Shown here: piece after piece, positions 47,980 through 60,419 of the stretch | Position numbering within the stretch: the stretch's first letter is position 1 | Layout of the letters: each line of letters starts with the position of its first letter | Assembly (NCBI GenBank): GCA_003290165.1 | Contig: QNQO01001844.1 | Location: 124,001 to 188,000, forward strand | Length of the DNA stretch: 64,000 nt | Direction of reading: 5' to 3' | Origin: Berberis thunbergii | Lineage: Eukaryota; Streptophyta; Magnoliopsida; Ranunculales; Berberidaceae | Program-made: the position numbers and the translations under genes | The notes under the pieces: model-generated | Told to the model about the DNA's origin: nothing | The model's database searches: none | Seen by the model: the letters and a program-made list of their open reading frames with translations, nothing else

Positions 47980-49526
47980 CTAGGCAAAAAGCTCGGGGTA
48001 TTTCTGTCTCATCTGGTCCTCGAGCTCCCAAGTCACGTCACCCGCTCGGTGGCTCCACTGAACATTCACTAACTTTACTATCCTCTGACGAAGTTGTTTC
48101 ACATCATCATCAACAATGGCTACTGGCCTCACTGGATACGTCAACTCATCCGCAATCTCCACCTCGGCAGGCTCTATAATCTGTGACGGGTCTGCCAAAC
48201 ACTTTCGCAAGATGGATACGTGAAACACGTCGTGGATACCTGACATACTCTACGGAAAAGCCAATCTGTAGGCCACTAGTCCAATCCTCTCAGTAATCTC
48301 ATATGGCCCTACATACCTCGGTGCAAGTTTCCCACGACTTCGGAACCTAACAACTCCGCGCATCGGGGAAACTTTCAGAAAAACCCTGTCACCAACATCA
48401 AACTCTAACTCCTAATTACGCCTCCTATCAGCGTAGCTCTTCTGTCTACTCTGGGCTGTCAACAAACGCGCTCTAATCAGTTCAATCTTCTCAGTAGTTT
48501 CTCTGATCACATCCGGTCCCATCACACCTGACTCTCCAATCTCTGCCCAACAAACAGGGGACCTACACAATCGTCCGTAGAGTGCCTCAAACGGTGCCAT
48601 GCCAATACTTACGTGGTAGCTGTTGTTGTACGCAAACTCGCATAACGGTAGGTGATCTTCCCAACTGCCCCCAAAGTCTAAAATGCATGCTCTAAGCATT
48701 TCTTCCACTACCTAATTCACTTCCTCAGATTGGCCATCTGTCTGTGGATGATAAGTTGTACTCATGTCCAATCTAGTACCCATAGCTTACTGAAAGCTCT
48801 GCCAGAAGTGGGCTGTTAAAATCGGATCTCTGTCAGATACAATCGAAACAGGCGACCCATGAAGACGAACTATCTCCCGAATGAACAATACCGCTAGACT
48901 GTCTGCCGTCCAATTCATACTAACAGGGATGAAATGTGCACACTTCGTCAACCGATCAACAATTACCCATATCGACTCATTGTCTTTCCTCGACCGTGGA
49001 AGTCCATCGATGAAATCCATACTGATATACTCCCACTTCCATGTCGGGATATCCAATGGATGCAATAACCCAGACGGTCTGTGATGCTCAGCTTTCACCT
49101 GCTGACAAGTCGCACACCGTGCCACAAACTCTCCAATGTCTTTCTTCATGCCATGCCACCAGAAAGAACGTCTCAAATCTCGATACATTTTGTTCCACCG
49201 GGATGAATGGTGAAACGAGATCTATGAGCTTCCTGTAAGATATCTCTTCGCAACTCCTCATCAGACGGAATACAAAGCCGCCCACGAAATCGCAACCCTC
49301 CATCTGAACCCACTAACCAATCGGTAGGGCACTCATCCAATGTGTCCACTACCAAATCTTCTATCTGCCTCGTAATCACTGGATCAGAGGTCTGTCTCTC
49401 CACCACTCTACTGATCAACAACGGATAAACTGCTAAACCCGCTATCATGCTGCCCTCTGTACTGAAAGTAGGCTGAACTGCAAATGAAACCAATGTCTCA
49501 AGTGTTCGATACTCCTGAATCATCAT
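47980..49526 (-). pseudogene. Tekay copy 2 integrase and chromodomain
   Basis: The zinc-binding region and DDE core (CATCQQVK, MDFIDGLP, SDRDP) are spread over four open segments. In-frame stops include one from CAA to TAA near 48786, one from CAG to TAG near 48712 and one from a three-base insertion near 48416. The chromodomain (VQWSHRAGDVTWELED, 47980-48246) is intact and preserves the junction MSGIHDVFHVS...KCLADPSQ that is frameshifted in copy 1. Confidence 0.87.
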
Positions 49527-51283
49527 GTTGCCATCACTGCATGTCGCCTACTCAAGGCATCTGCAATCACATTAGCCCTACCAGGCTGATATTGTATCTC
49601 GAAGTCATAGCTGATAAGGAAATCAACCCATCGTTGTTGCCTCATATTCAACTCCCTCTGAGTAAATAGGTACTTCAAACTCTTGTGATCTGTGAACAAC
49701 TCAAACCTCTCACCATACAGATAATGTCTACAGATCTTCAAAGCAAAGACTACGGCTGCCAACTCTAAATCACGTGTCGGATATTTTCACTCGTGGGGTT
49801 TCAACTGTCGAGACGCATAGGCTACGACCTTCTTGCGTTGCATCAACACTCGACCCAATCCTGTACCGCAAGCATCAGTAAATACCACCAGTCAACTACC
49901 AGGTTTCGGAGTAGTCAACACTGGTGCTGAAGTCAACCAAAGCTTCAAAGTTTCAAAAGCTTCTTCACACTTTTCTGACCATACAAAAGGAACATTCTTC
50001 CTAGTTAACTGAGTGAATGGTGCTGCAATCAGGGAAAATTTCTCAATAAACCATCGATAATAACCAGCCAAACCCAGAAAACTACGAATCTCTGTCACAC
50101 TACTCGGTCGTCTCCAAGACTTCACTACCCTTACTTTCTCGGGGTCCACTGCAATACCTCCACTAGAAATGACATGCCCAAGAAATCGAACTTCAGGCTC
50201 CTAGAAGTGACACTTATTGAACTTCGCATACAACTGATTTTCTCTAAGTGTCTGCAAAACAATGCAAAGGTGCTCTCTGTGCTCCTCTAAACTCCTCGAG
50301 TACACTAAGATATCATCAATGAAGATTACCACAAACTTGTCCAAGTACGGACTGAACAATCTATTCATCAAATCCATGAAGAAAGCTGGTGCATTTGTCA
50401 ATCCAAATGGCATGACTTGAAACTCATACATGCCATAACGGGTTCGAAAAGCGGTAATTTGAACGAAATGTTCCTCAACTCTCATCTGATGATACCCAGA
50501 CTGCAAATTTAACTGTGAAAACACTATGGCTCCCCTCAACTGATCCAATAGATCATCAATCTGAGGCAATGGATACTTATTCTTGATGGTCACTTTATTT
50601 AGATCTCGATAATCTATGCACATCCTCAATGATCCATCCTTCTTGGAGACAAATATTGCTGGAGCTCTCCAAGGTGAATTGTTCGGACGAATAAACCCCT
50701 TACGAAGCAACTCCTCAAGCTGTACTTTCATCTCTTCCAATTGCTTAGGAGCAAGCCTGTACGCTGATTTAGATATAGGTGCAGTATCAGGAACCAGGTC
50801 AATCTGAAACTCTACCTCACGACGTGAAGGGATACCAAGAATCTCTTGAAAGACATCAGGGAACTCACACACAACTTCTACAGAACTGGTGTCGGGACAA
50901 GAAATCTCAAGAGAGCTAAGGAAACTCGACATCAAAGAAACCGAATCGGGCTCACAAGCCAACACATGAGGCGAAGCATCAGGTGGTGCTAACATCACCG
51001 ACCTATGCAAGCAATCAATGATCACCGGATGACTGGACAACCAATCCATCCCTAGAATCAAATGATATCCCTCAAAACCCAAGGCAATAAAGTCAAACAC
51101 AAAGTTGTACCCCAACAAGGAAAACTCGAAACGGAGACAATACTCCCACAACCAAACCGAACTGCCCAAGGGAGACACAACGCACAAGGGCTCCGAGAAA
51201 GGCACCACCTCAAGGTTGTCTCTAACAACCAACTGTCTAGAAATAAAAGACCTAAATGCTCCTGTATCGAAAAGAGCCCTCAA
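49523..51283 (-). pseudogene. Tekay copy 2 protease, RT and RNase H
   Basis: The protease site reads LFDTGAF (copy 1 has DTGAS). The protease-RT junction is in frame here for 360 residues, with [16 protein letters not shown] and FIDDILVY. A Trp-to-stop change at 50200 and later frameshifts break the RT thumb and RNase H (TDHKSLKYL at 49650-49720). Confidence 0.88.
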
Positions 51284-51382
51284 CAGGATAGACGACTAAT
51301 GCACAACACATGTAACCTGAATCACATAACAACACACTAACATGCAATTTTCCTACACATAATGCACATAACACAAATCTCA

Positions 51383-52570
51383 CTACAACCGACACACACA
51401 AAACGACAATAACAATAAATAAAATAACATACCCTCAACATTTCCCTTACCGGAAATAGCTACTAGGCGAACAGGCGGTGCTGGGAGAGGGACTCTTTGA
51501 CCAATTCCAGGCGCAGGTGCTAATTGTCCCCGAGGCGCCCTCTGCTGTGCTGGTCCATCCCTATTCTGGAGACAAAGTCTGGAAAAGTGCCCCAATTGTC
51601 CACAAGTATAACAAACTACATGCTCCCATCGATTTGTCTGACCTCTTGGACAATCACGGGCTACATGTCCCTCCTGACCACAAGTGAAGCAACCGCTCCT
51701 ACTTCCTGTCTGACTACCCCACCTAGGTTGTCTCTGTTGCTACTGCTGCTGTCGATGATCTCCTCGAGAACATTTGTCACCTCTGCGGTCTCTGTCAGTC
51801 CTAACTGGTCCCCCTCTACCAGGGTCTCTCTGCTGAACAGTGGCACGCTCTGGCTGCTGTGCCTGCTCAATTGTCTGGTTTCCTCGGCCAATCCTTTGAC
51901 TGCGTTCCAAACCTCTAGCTCGTCGAACCAAAGTCTCTTGTCTACACTCGGCGTCTACTCGCTCCTGAACGATCAATCATCACCATCAACTGTTTTCTTA
52001 GGAACGGGTTCAGACCACTCAAAAACTTCTTGTTCTTCTTCTATGGAGTATCTATAAAATAAGTGGCATAGCGGCTTAACTGTGTAAACTCGGCCAAGTA
52101 TTCAGAAACAGATCTAGAACCCAGCTGTAAATGTAGAACCTGTCCACTATCTCAGCTCTTGCAGAATCAGGAACAAAATGTTGTTCAAACACCTGGCAAA
52201 ATGTATCCCACTGCATCTCTGACACATCACAGCTCTGCCTCACTGAATCCCACCAGTACATAGCCTCTCTGTCAAACTGGTGTGCTACTAACTCAGTACG
52301 CTGTATAGGTGTCAGCACCATCCTCTCAAATATGAGCTCTACCCTACGGATCCACCGATCCGCGGCTAGAGAATCTCCAGTACCGTCAAACCTTTCACCA
52401 CCCAAGCTGACGAAATCTCTGTTGCGCCGAGTAAATGGATCATCTGACTGACTGCCCTGCCTCATATTATGTGCCAACTGGGTCATCATTTCCATGAAAG
52501 TCTGAGAGATATCCTTCCCAGCAGTGCCTGATCCCTCACCCTGGGATCTCTTATCGCGCGCCATCACTAA
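51383..52570 (-). pseudogene. Tekay copy 2 Gag
   Basis: The start at MARDKRSQGEG (about 52564) and the capsid region to 52140 are followed by a one-base deletion near 52137, a deletion of about 32 bp near 51968, and the zinc knuckle and proline-rich tail (GHFSRLCLQ) to 51383. The Gln-rich linker is shorter than in copy 1. Confidence 0.82.
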
Positions 52571-52674
52571 ACAACCTCTACGAAAAAGAAAACACATATC
52601 ATACATCAAACAACACAACAAAAGTCCTAACTTCTCTACCCATTTCACTCAACACTACACCAAAAACCCCCATT

Positions 52675-53310
52675 AGCAACGGTTCTATACCGTGGGCGTA
52701 AGACATTGCCACTGCTAAGAGTCGTGGACTATAGGGGCGTCGCAAAATCCTTTGTAACGGCTATAAACCGTTGCTAAACATTGTAGCAACGGTTTTATGC
52801 TTGAATGGGGGGGCGTGATTTTCAGCAATTAGCAACGGTTATAAACCGTTGCAATAATAATAGCAACGGTTTTTAGCCGTGGCAACTATAACAACGGTTT
52901 TAAGCCGTGACAAAGTGTAGATATTAGCAACGGTTTTAAACCGTGTCTAACAAGATAGCAACGGTTTATAGCCGTGGCAAAAATAGCCACGGTTTTAAGC
53001 CGTGACAAAGTGTAGATATTAGCAACGGTTATAAACCGTGTCTAACAGTAGCAACGGTTGTTAGCCGTGGCTAACCATGGCAACGGTTATAAACCGTGGC
53101 TAAATAGTGTGAAGTAAACCATGGCAAACGTGATAGCAACGGTTTTAAGCCGTGGCTAAGCATGGCCACGATTTTAAGCCGTAGCAACTGATGAATAATG
53201 CCCACGATTTCTAGCCGTGGCTAGATGGAACCACGATTTTAAGCCGTTGGCAATTAAAACAAAATTCAAAAAAAAAAATTTGTTTTGTTGCAACGGTTTT
53301 AAACCGTTGC
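52675..53310. repeat. Left subterminal palindromic repeat array
   Basis: About 17 units of form GCAACGGTTTTAAACCGTTGC, with CCACGG/CCGTGG variants, spaced about 25-45 bp. Every unit is close to self-complementary. Expected binding sites of a TNPA-like protein. Confidence 0.85.
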
Positions 53311-53705
53311 AAGTTAATATAATAAAAAAAAAATTATATATATTTTTTTTCTGCTGCAGCAAAATCACAGCCGTGGCACCTGCAAAATCAGTCCTTACTA
53401 TAGTTTGTGTCATGCCTCCGACACGAATAAGATTCCACCAAACTATATGCTAGATAAATACAAAATCAACCGTAAAAAGGAACTTGTCAAGTTTTGACGC
53501 CAAACAAAAACATGTAAACAAATAGCACTAATGTACAATAACAGGATTAACCTGAACAAATGGAACATAGCTTGTTATATCATGTTTCGCTCGCATCTAA
53601 AACAAAAGAATTTCTCTATGTTTTTCCAACAATACAAATCGCCTTAGTTATAATGTAACAAAATACATTGATGCCCTTAGGAACAGGCCCCATTTCTTTC
53701 GTTAG

Positions 53706-53881
53706 TTGCTTGTTCAATATACTGAAAATGATGAGAATGCAGCACCTGGTAGTTGCTTGTATATGACACCGGTGATGGTTGATACATCGACACACTTTGC
53801 ACCCCAGAAACAAGCAATGTATGCGCATTCTCCTGTCCAACATACTGCTGCCCGTACTGGCTCAGACCTTCAGAGCCCTGC
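53706..53881 (-). pseudogene. Possible terminal exon of unknown gene
   Basis: After a CTGCAG acceptor, the minus strand is open from 53881 (GSEGLSQYGQQYVGQEN...SMYQPSPVSYTSNY) down to a stop about 53690. The Gln/Ser/Tyr-rich composition looks coding-like. It does not join in frame to the LSD1-like exon 3, so it may be a fragment of another gene. Family not recognised. Confidence 0.3.
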
Positions 53882-54205
53882 AGTATAAAAATTAGTCAGT
53901 ACTCAATGGCAGACAAACATGACCTATAAAGATTGCTAATAAACCAAAGCTGATGATGAAAATGATGAAAACACTGTGTGGCAACTTTTACGAAACAACT
54001 TTGATCTCCATGAATACATATACAAAGAACAACATCAAATGTCTAAGTTTCACACAAGTAGAAGAAACAAGAGATAACAACAAAAATGATCACATTAAAT
54101 TTGACTCTTCCACAAAGATACTTGTCATTCACAAAAGTCTTTCAATTCATTAATTAAAATGGAGAAAGGAATATAAGTAAAGTTTATTTATGATGATAGG
54201 TCTAC

Positions 54206-54930
54206 CTTCCATGGCCAAATTAACTGTGTGGCAACAAGAACATTGTTGGCTTGTTGCTCCACGAATGTACATCAACAAAGTGTGGCACCCTCCACAAACC
54301 AGCTGAGCCATTTCAGTTCCTACTTGGTATCCAACAAACATAAAATCGAATAGAAAATCAAGTGTAGAAACATATACGTTAACTCAATCGATCCATAAGG
54401 TACGTAGCATATGCAAGATATGTAGAAAAGAAAGTACCAGGATGTGGAACAAGTGTTACTGTATTGCAAATAACACAACAGACTGAGGTGGCTCCAACAA
54501 GATAGAGAAGAAGGTTTCGGCAGCCAGAACAAATAAGTTTGCTCTGTGCACCTGAGAAACGAATACCAGTGACAGAAAAAATTCAAATAGGAATATGCCT
54601 GTCCGGCGACATTTAGAGTTCCAGGGAATTTAATTAACCAATGACATTAAATTTGTTCAACATTTCTCAATATTGTTAAACCAAATAATCTCATTATATC
54701 ACATTGTATGAATCAAGATTTTTATCCAAACACAATCATTCCTCAATAATAACCTATGCATGTGGCATAGAAAACATTTGATTCAACAAAATATAGGCAT
54801 TGCTTTGGAGCTAGAAAACTTGAAAATTTTTTAAAAATAAAAATAAAGAGACAATACCATTTGGTTGTGGTGGCGGGGGCAGGGTATATGGAGCTGGAGG
54901 AGTTGGATATGGAGCAAGAGGAACTGGCAT
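54206..54930 (-). pseudogene. LSD1-like zinc-finger gene, first three exons captured
   Basis: Exon 1 at 54930-54858 (MPVPLAPYPTPPAPYT), exon 2 at 54551-54438 ([20 protein letters not shown] then CNTVT) and exon 3 at 54319-54206 ([21 protein letters not shown] then [12 protein letters not shown]). All junctions have GT/AG ends and compatible phase 1, giving two complete zf-LSD1 (CxxCRxLLxYxxGAxxVxCxxC) domains in one frame. Plant LSD1/LOL proteins, regulators of cell death, have three such fingers. Here the third is missing and exon 3 runs into unrelated sequence. No nonsense mutation in the retained part, so a truncated product is possible. Confidence 0.85.
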
Positions 54931-55469
54931 TGCTTATCTACAAAGGTGTCTTTTGTTCCCCCCCCCCCAAGCTCTTCAAAGGCTTGTAGCCTCAAGCAGA
55001 GGAAAAGAAAACCCTTTTTCCCATCTTCACTACTTCTACAAAAGCAAAAGTACAGATGAGATAAGCCAGAAAACAAAAAGGATCTTAGAAATCATTACAA
55101 ATAAACAAATTGACCAATACCCATTAACAAAAGCGCGTAAAATATTTGAACAGATATGAATCATTAACAATTATTGTAACTTCAGAAGGCAACAATATTT
55201 CAGTGAAGCTCTACCAATTACCAAAGGCAACCAAGTTTAGTAAGAAATATTATAAACAACTTATCAAAGCATTTCAAACACATGTTATAATAATCAGGCT
55301 CACTGTATTATCTTTATAAATTCTCATTCATATACATTAACCATATGATAATGCCTTAATAATCAATCTTTTTTAAGTAGAATAACAAATTTCACAAATA
55401 TATTTGTAACCACGCACAAAATTACATGGTTAGCATGAAACATTGCAAATGGTGATATTTTCTAATATG

Positions 55470-55620
55470 CACTCAAACCTGCTCAACGCGCAGCCTCGCT
55501 CTTGCAGTGCCAACGGCACCGTGCAAACAACGACATGCACTAGTAGCTCCCTGCTCGATGCGTCTCCTCGCACCTGCAGTGCCAAGGGCACCGTGCAAAA
55601 CAGGGGAGAACCCATGCTGA
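55470..55620. repeat. Duplicated GC-rich segment of about 75 bp
   Basis: TGCAGTGCCAACGGCACCGTGC at 55503 recurs as TGCAGTGCCAAGGGCACCGTGC at 55578, each preceded by CGCAGCCTCGC- or GCGTCTCCTCGC-like sequence. It lies between the LSD1-like and DUF1666 fragments. Confidence 0.6.
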
Positions 55621-55906
55621 AAGCTCCTATTAGCTTCTATGTGCTCAGTGCACATGCAGTCCAGCCAGCCTCGCAAATGGAAACTAACAGAAACCAGGCT
55701 GAGTGCACCTTGTTCCTGCGCGCATTGTGATCCTCGCAGCTAAATCACCTACACTGCCCCTGCAAGCCAAATAGAACACAAACAAACAACATCAAAGTTA
55801 GTAAAGAGCTATACGATGTATTTTACAGAATCTCTACTAGCAGTCCAAAGTTAGTAAATATATCTCATTCTTATTTTCTCTCTTTAAATATATCTCCTCC
55901 TGAATA

Positions 55907-57300
55907 TCATGATATCTTTATGTAAGAAGAAGAAAGAAAAGCTAACGCTCTAACACGGGAACAACAAAATGAGGGCTCTACATGAACCTTCCTGTGTACA
56001 ATGTTGATCTTGCTTAATTTCTTTTGACACCAGATAAGTTGATCAGTTGTGATTCTCGACATCTTTAGCACTCTAGATACTAATTTCAGGTCAATCTGTG
56101 AGAAGAAAACCAGTTGGTCAGGTCTTCCTTCTTCACGATGCTTTTTAAACCTCCTTACTATGCAGTTTCCACTTCTTACTATGTCTTTAATCTTATTTTC
56201 TTTCTGCAAACATCAGAAATGTAAAATTGATTCAATTAGAAAAAGGAGACACAAAAGGGACCAATCATTTCATATGTTTATTGTGCAAACTGAGTGGTAC
56301 AAATAGTAGATAGCATAATGAAGTAAAAGAAAGGAGAGATCAAAAGCAAACCTTTTGAAGATTTGTTTGAACATCCACCAAAAGCTCAGAATCTGCCGGA
56401 TCACTTAGTTCAACCTGAGGTCCCAGAAATCCCTTCATAATCACATTGCTTTCATCCTTATCAGCTCGAATGAAATCCCTAAAGATTCGCAATGTCTCTT
56501 CAATGATTTCTAAAACCATTGAACATGTAATTGCATCTTTTCTTGTCTTACTTCCTTCTTTATCCTTCAGATCCTCTGCATTGATAGTAATTAAATTCAG
56601 CTAAACGATCACTTTTTTTTCCGCAGAACAAGTAATAACATTCATTCTATTATTCTGAACCAAATTAATTTTGAAAACTTGTGTTTTGGCATAGATTGGC
56701 CATGCAGATGGAGCTTGAATTCAACAGACGTGAAAAGGATTAGACCCTCCATACTTTGAATCCAGACTAGGATACCTCATAAAATTATTAGCACCCAAAT
56801 TTCTTTTCTTTTTCCCCCTTCTTCGGCAATAAATGTAAAATCCGGTTGGTTTTTTATGATACACAAAACAATAGAGGTTTATTTACCTTTTATGACTGGA
56901 ACTTGAAGAAGGTTTCGTAGAATGCATAGACTCTTGATGTAGTTCTGCACCCGCGGTCCTTGAAAGGGTTCATTCTCTAGGAATCTTTGCATGAGAACCT
57001 GAAATTGTTGCAACTCCCCAGCAACTTGGTTGTATTGCCTGGTTTCATAAGGGTCCGACTCCAAGAGTTCTCTAGCTTTTCCATATTCCCAGTGGAGGAA
57101 TTCCCAGGAAAGGCATACCTGCCAGACATATACCACTTCTAGGTCACTCTGCAGCTCTCTGGAAAATTTCTCTGTTGAGTCCTCTTCAGGCTTTCGTCGT
57201 TTAGATAATCGAAAACTTTGTGATAAAATTGATGTGAGTGTTGGGGTAGAAGATTTCCTGGATGAAATGGACTGAAGAGGGTCCTTCAGCTGAAGAAAAC
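55907..57300 (-). pseudogene. DUF1666-family gene, C-terminal three exons captured
   Basis: Exon 57300-56887 (TLTSILSQSFRLSKRRKPEE, YNQVAGELQQFQVLMQRFLE, PFQGPRVQNY), exon 56575-56352 (VLEIIEETLRIFRDFIRADK, VELSDPADSELLVDVQTNLQ) and exon 56203-55907 (DIVRSGNCIVRRF, SRVLKMSRITTDQLIWCQKK, KVHVEPSF). All splice sites are GT/AG and in phase. This is the conserved C-terminal domain of plant DUF1666 proteins (function unknown). A one-base loss in a T run near 55962, as compared with the family ending I remember, moves the reading frame past the original stop and adds about 20 residues. The N-terminal half is absent. Confidence 0.85.
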
Positions 57301-58106
57301 CTGTTGAGCAATAAACACAATGGGTTATCCACAAGTGATTATGATTGGATCTCTATGCAAAGAGAAGATATTTGAAGATGATAATAATAATTCAGGGAAT
57401 TGAAACAGGTTTTGTATAAGCAATTCTACAATGCAGCATTTCGTTCATAGATAGCTCATGTTCTTACAGAACACTCTAAAAATTGCACGATAAACTGATA
57501 ATAACACTACTTGTGGATCAAACATTCTAGTAATTCTCTTCAACAAAATCCTGCAATGCTGTTACACTTATTCAAAATAAGGGATTCAGAAGAGTATCTG
57601 TGAAATGAGTTGAACATTCCAACTTAAGTACTTAAATAGACAATGAAAAATGAAACTACTGGATGTAAAGTTGAAATAATACAACAGCTGACGTTTTGAT
57701 CTTCACCACATTATATAACTACAAGGCAGACACAATATCCTCAAATTATAAATTATTATCTCACTTACAAAAGAAGATTTAGTATCCATCTAGTTTATAA
57801 TATTTAGTAGAATTGATTTAAAAATATTGATCAGCAGTTTGTCAACAAAAGAATGATTGATCAGTATTCCTCATAAGGTTGTCAAGAGAAATTTCCATTA
57901 GGAGATCTTCTAGCTCTAAGAAGCCATTTTATATATCAATCACAGGACAGCCAGCTCAATAGGTGCTGAAAAATTAACATACTATAAATATATTTTATTT
58001 TTGTGCTACCCCCCGAAAAGACTAATAAACCTCAACGACATATTTCGATTCTCAAGATTCTTTTAATATATTTACATGCACTAAAAAAAGTCAAGTAAAA
58101 CTTCAC

Positions 58107-58386
58107 TTTCTGGTAAGCATTCAATCTTCCTGAAGGATCAATGTAGTGCAGGGAATCTGGATGTCTAGGATTTCCATTTGAAGCTGAACAAAATTCAAAT
58201 AATACTTTTAATGATTTGTCCTTTAAGTCGCATAAGGAATATACAATGATATTTCTCAACATTATATGTACCTGTGAAATCAACTGCAACCATAAAATTC
58301 AGCTCGAATCCACTAGAAATGTAGTCAATGAAACTGTATAGCTTTTTCTCATAAAACCCATCCACAAAAAGTTGACTCTTCAACAT
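58107..58386 (-). pseudogene. BONZAI/copine gene fragment, two exons
   Basis: Exon 58386-58272 (MLKSQLFVDGFYEKKLYSFI, DYISSGFELNFMVAVDFT) and exon 58183-58107 (SNGNPRHPDSLHYIDPSGRL, NAYQK) join in phase through a GT/AG intron at 58271-58184. This is the linker and start of the copine vWA domain; DFTASNGNP is the beginning of the MIDAS metal site. Plant copines (BONZAI) are Ca2+-dependent membrane-binding regulators of immunity and growth. The C2 domains and the rest of the vWA domain are missing. Confidence 0.85.
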
Positions 58387-58732
58387 CTACAAAAAATAGT
58401 TAAGAAATGTCACACAAAGTAATTATGACAGGAGAAAGGGGAAACAAAACATTAGTCATTAAGAATGTCATCCCAGCTGAACACGAATCTATCAAAAGCC
58501 ACATGCTGGACTGATTTTTAGGCTAATCCTTATTGCCAAATATCCTCTTTAATTGAAATGAGGCATTCTTGCATCCATACAATTGCTTAAGAAGCCAACA
58601 AAGAGAAATTACTAACTAAAGTTGTCCAGACATAACCCCTGAACATCTATAATAAAAAAGTAAACATAAATAAACATTAAAAAGTAAATATAGTCACAAA
58701 ATTCACCATTAGACTCTTGGTTTTTGTAACTA

Positions 58733-60387
58733 TCAATCATCAAGTTCCGCATGAGTTCTACACCATACGAAGAAATCACCAACGTCCAAATCCCCCATCT
58801 TGTCTCCTTTTGGATCACTTTTGTAAAGTTTCACCCCAGTCTTGTATTTGAAGCATAAGGAAAGTCTGATCTCTGTTGCAGGGTTCAATGATCCATGACA
58901 AGCGCAAGAGAATTGATGGATAGGATCTACAACCTCTAATGCTATCGCAATGACATTCCTTTCCCAATCACAAACTTTGTATCTCCTTGACACTGAAGGA
59001 ACATGATTGCTTGGAGAAGGAAACCTCACAACACCTTGAGAAGATGATGGTAATGGAGATGGTGGTAATGGAGATGGAGGTAATGAAGATGGTGGTAATG
59101 GAGATGGAGGTAATGGATTATCTGGTTGCCTTGTTGATTGTGCACCGGATGACGGTGTATCTTCAGTTCTTTGAACAACTCTTGTATTCCCTCACTTGTT
59201 GATGGTCTTACATAAGTTCCACTTTCAAGTCTCTCTCGTATCCATCTAACATTTTCTTCCAATCTTTCATATTTTTCTTCCCTTTTTTTGGCTTCCAATG
59301 TTTTTTCCAATAGCAATGAACGAGCGGGAAGTGCAGCATCATACTTCCTTTTAGAGACAGTGGTTCCAACACAACGAGTACGTCCCCTCGCTTCTTGGCC
59401 AAACACTTGGCTTAAAGGATCATCATCAATAGTGAGGTCAATGTTACCTTGAGTTGAAGATTCTTGCAATGCAGCTTTTTTTGCTTTAACTTGTTCCTTC
59501 AAAAGAATGAAAATATAAAATAAATCAGGACACAAATAATATTCAAACAACTACAAAGTAAATTAAGAATTGGGTATAAAAGACATCATTGGGCACATAC
59601 CATATATTGTTCAGAACCACGCGTAGGTTTTCCATCCTTTCCCGTGTGACAAGCAATCCATATGTCAGTGCGTGTGACTGGTTCTCCATCAGGGTTCTTT
59701 TCAACCTATATACTTGAAAAATCTCAGCCTATAAAGTTAAATGGTATATAATATTGTACTAGTAGCTAGAAACTCAATTACCATTTCGTACTCTACTTTT
59801 GCAGCACTCTTTTGGCCACCCCCCATACATACTTTGAAGCCTTTTTGTTTTTTGCATTTTGGTCTCTAATTGCCTTCGCTTCAAGGGTGCTCTCATGGCG
59901 AACAAACTCCTTCCAATCCTCCTCTCTTACACCATTTGGAACCTGCTTCTCTTGTTCCTCAATGGTAGGATACTTATCCAAATAATTCTTCCTAAGATGT
60001 GCCTTGAACCTTCTATAATATTCAGGCATTTTCAAATGCACACTCTTTTTCACATAATTTGGAATGTCGTATTCACGCTGCAAATAAGCATTGAGATATA
60101 AGTTGAAAATAAAATAAGACATTATGAAAATCAATGATGTAAAATCTCACCTTGAGGCCATTCCACACATCCTCTTTGTAGTTGTCAGTAACATGGTGCC
60201 AACCCTTGAATTTGATGGGCACAAGGGTTTCAACAAGCTTTCCAATATTTTTATTGAAATTTCTAGCACCAGGTCCAACTGCTAAACCGTGGAGGTTGAA
60301 CTGTATGGTCTGTTTAACTTCAATGTCATCATTTGTAGATCTGGTGACATCAATGGTGGAGAGATCATTGCCGCGAGTACTATCCAT
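58733..60387 (-). pseudogene. Transposase_24-type (PttA/En/Spm) CACTA ORF, frameshifted
   Basis: Exon 1 60387-60151 (FNLHGLAVGPGARNF, GWHHVTDNYKEDVWNGLK), exon 2 60077-59782 (REYDIPNYVKKSVHL, YYRRFKAHLRKNYLD, WKEFVRHEST), exon 3 59705-59601 (NPDGEPVTRTDIWIACHTGK) and exon 4 from 59496 (DPLSQVFGQEARGRTR). Phases agree across GT/AG introns. A slip in a G run near 59822 shifts exon 2: the alternative frame (GGQKSAAKVEYEM) fits the family. A second break lies in a (GGTAAT/GGAGAT) repeat at 59040-59120; after it the frame CDWERNVIA...VGDFFVW to 58733 resembles a DUF8039-like tail. These proteins accompany TNP2-type transposases. Not intact here. Confidence 0.72.
59040..59120. repeat. Short tandem repeat (ATGGTGGTAATGGAG)n
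   Basis: About five diverged copies of a 15-18-bp unit inside the transposase ORF, coinciding with its frame break. Confidence 0.8.
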
Positions 60388-60419
60388 CTCTATCAATGAA
60401 GACAGTTATAGATATTAAC

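Larger units (their letters stand above)
45466..52653 (-). mobile_element. Tekay/Del-type chromovirus, copy 2 (5' end cut)
   Basis: The same family as copy 1, on the minus strand, with a complete 3' LTR (45466-47918) and internal region 47919-52653. It carries more damage than copy 1: nonsense codons near 48416, 48712, 48786 and 50200, a Gag frameshift near 52137 and a deletion of about 32 bp near 51968. A CACTA terminus interrupts it at 52654, about 45 bp short of where the primer-binding site should lie, so the 5' LTR is not in the window. Confidence 0.9.

Noticed and set aside
52675..53310. CRISPR-like array
   Set aside because: The units are degenerate palindromes with irregular spacing at a transposon end in a plant genome; no cas genes. 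They are CACTA subterminal repeats.
54956..54968. C run in the LSD1-like leader, and the 16-G run at 15770
   Set aside because: Homopolymers are likely slippage or assembly-sensitive; no biological claim is made from their length.
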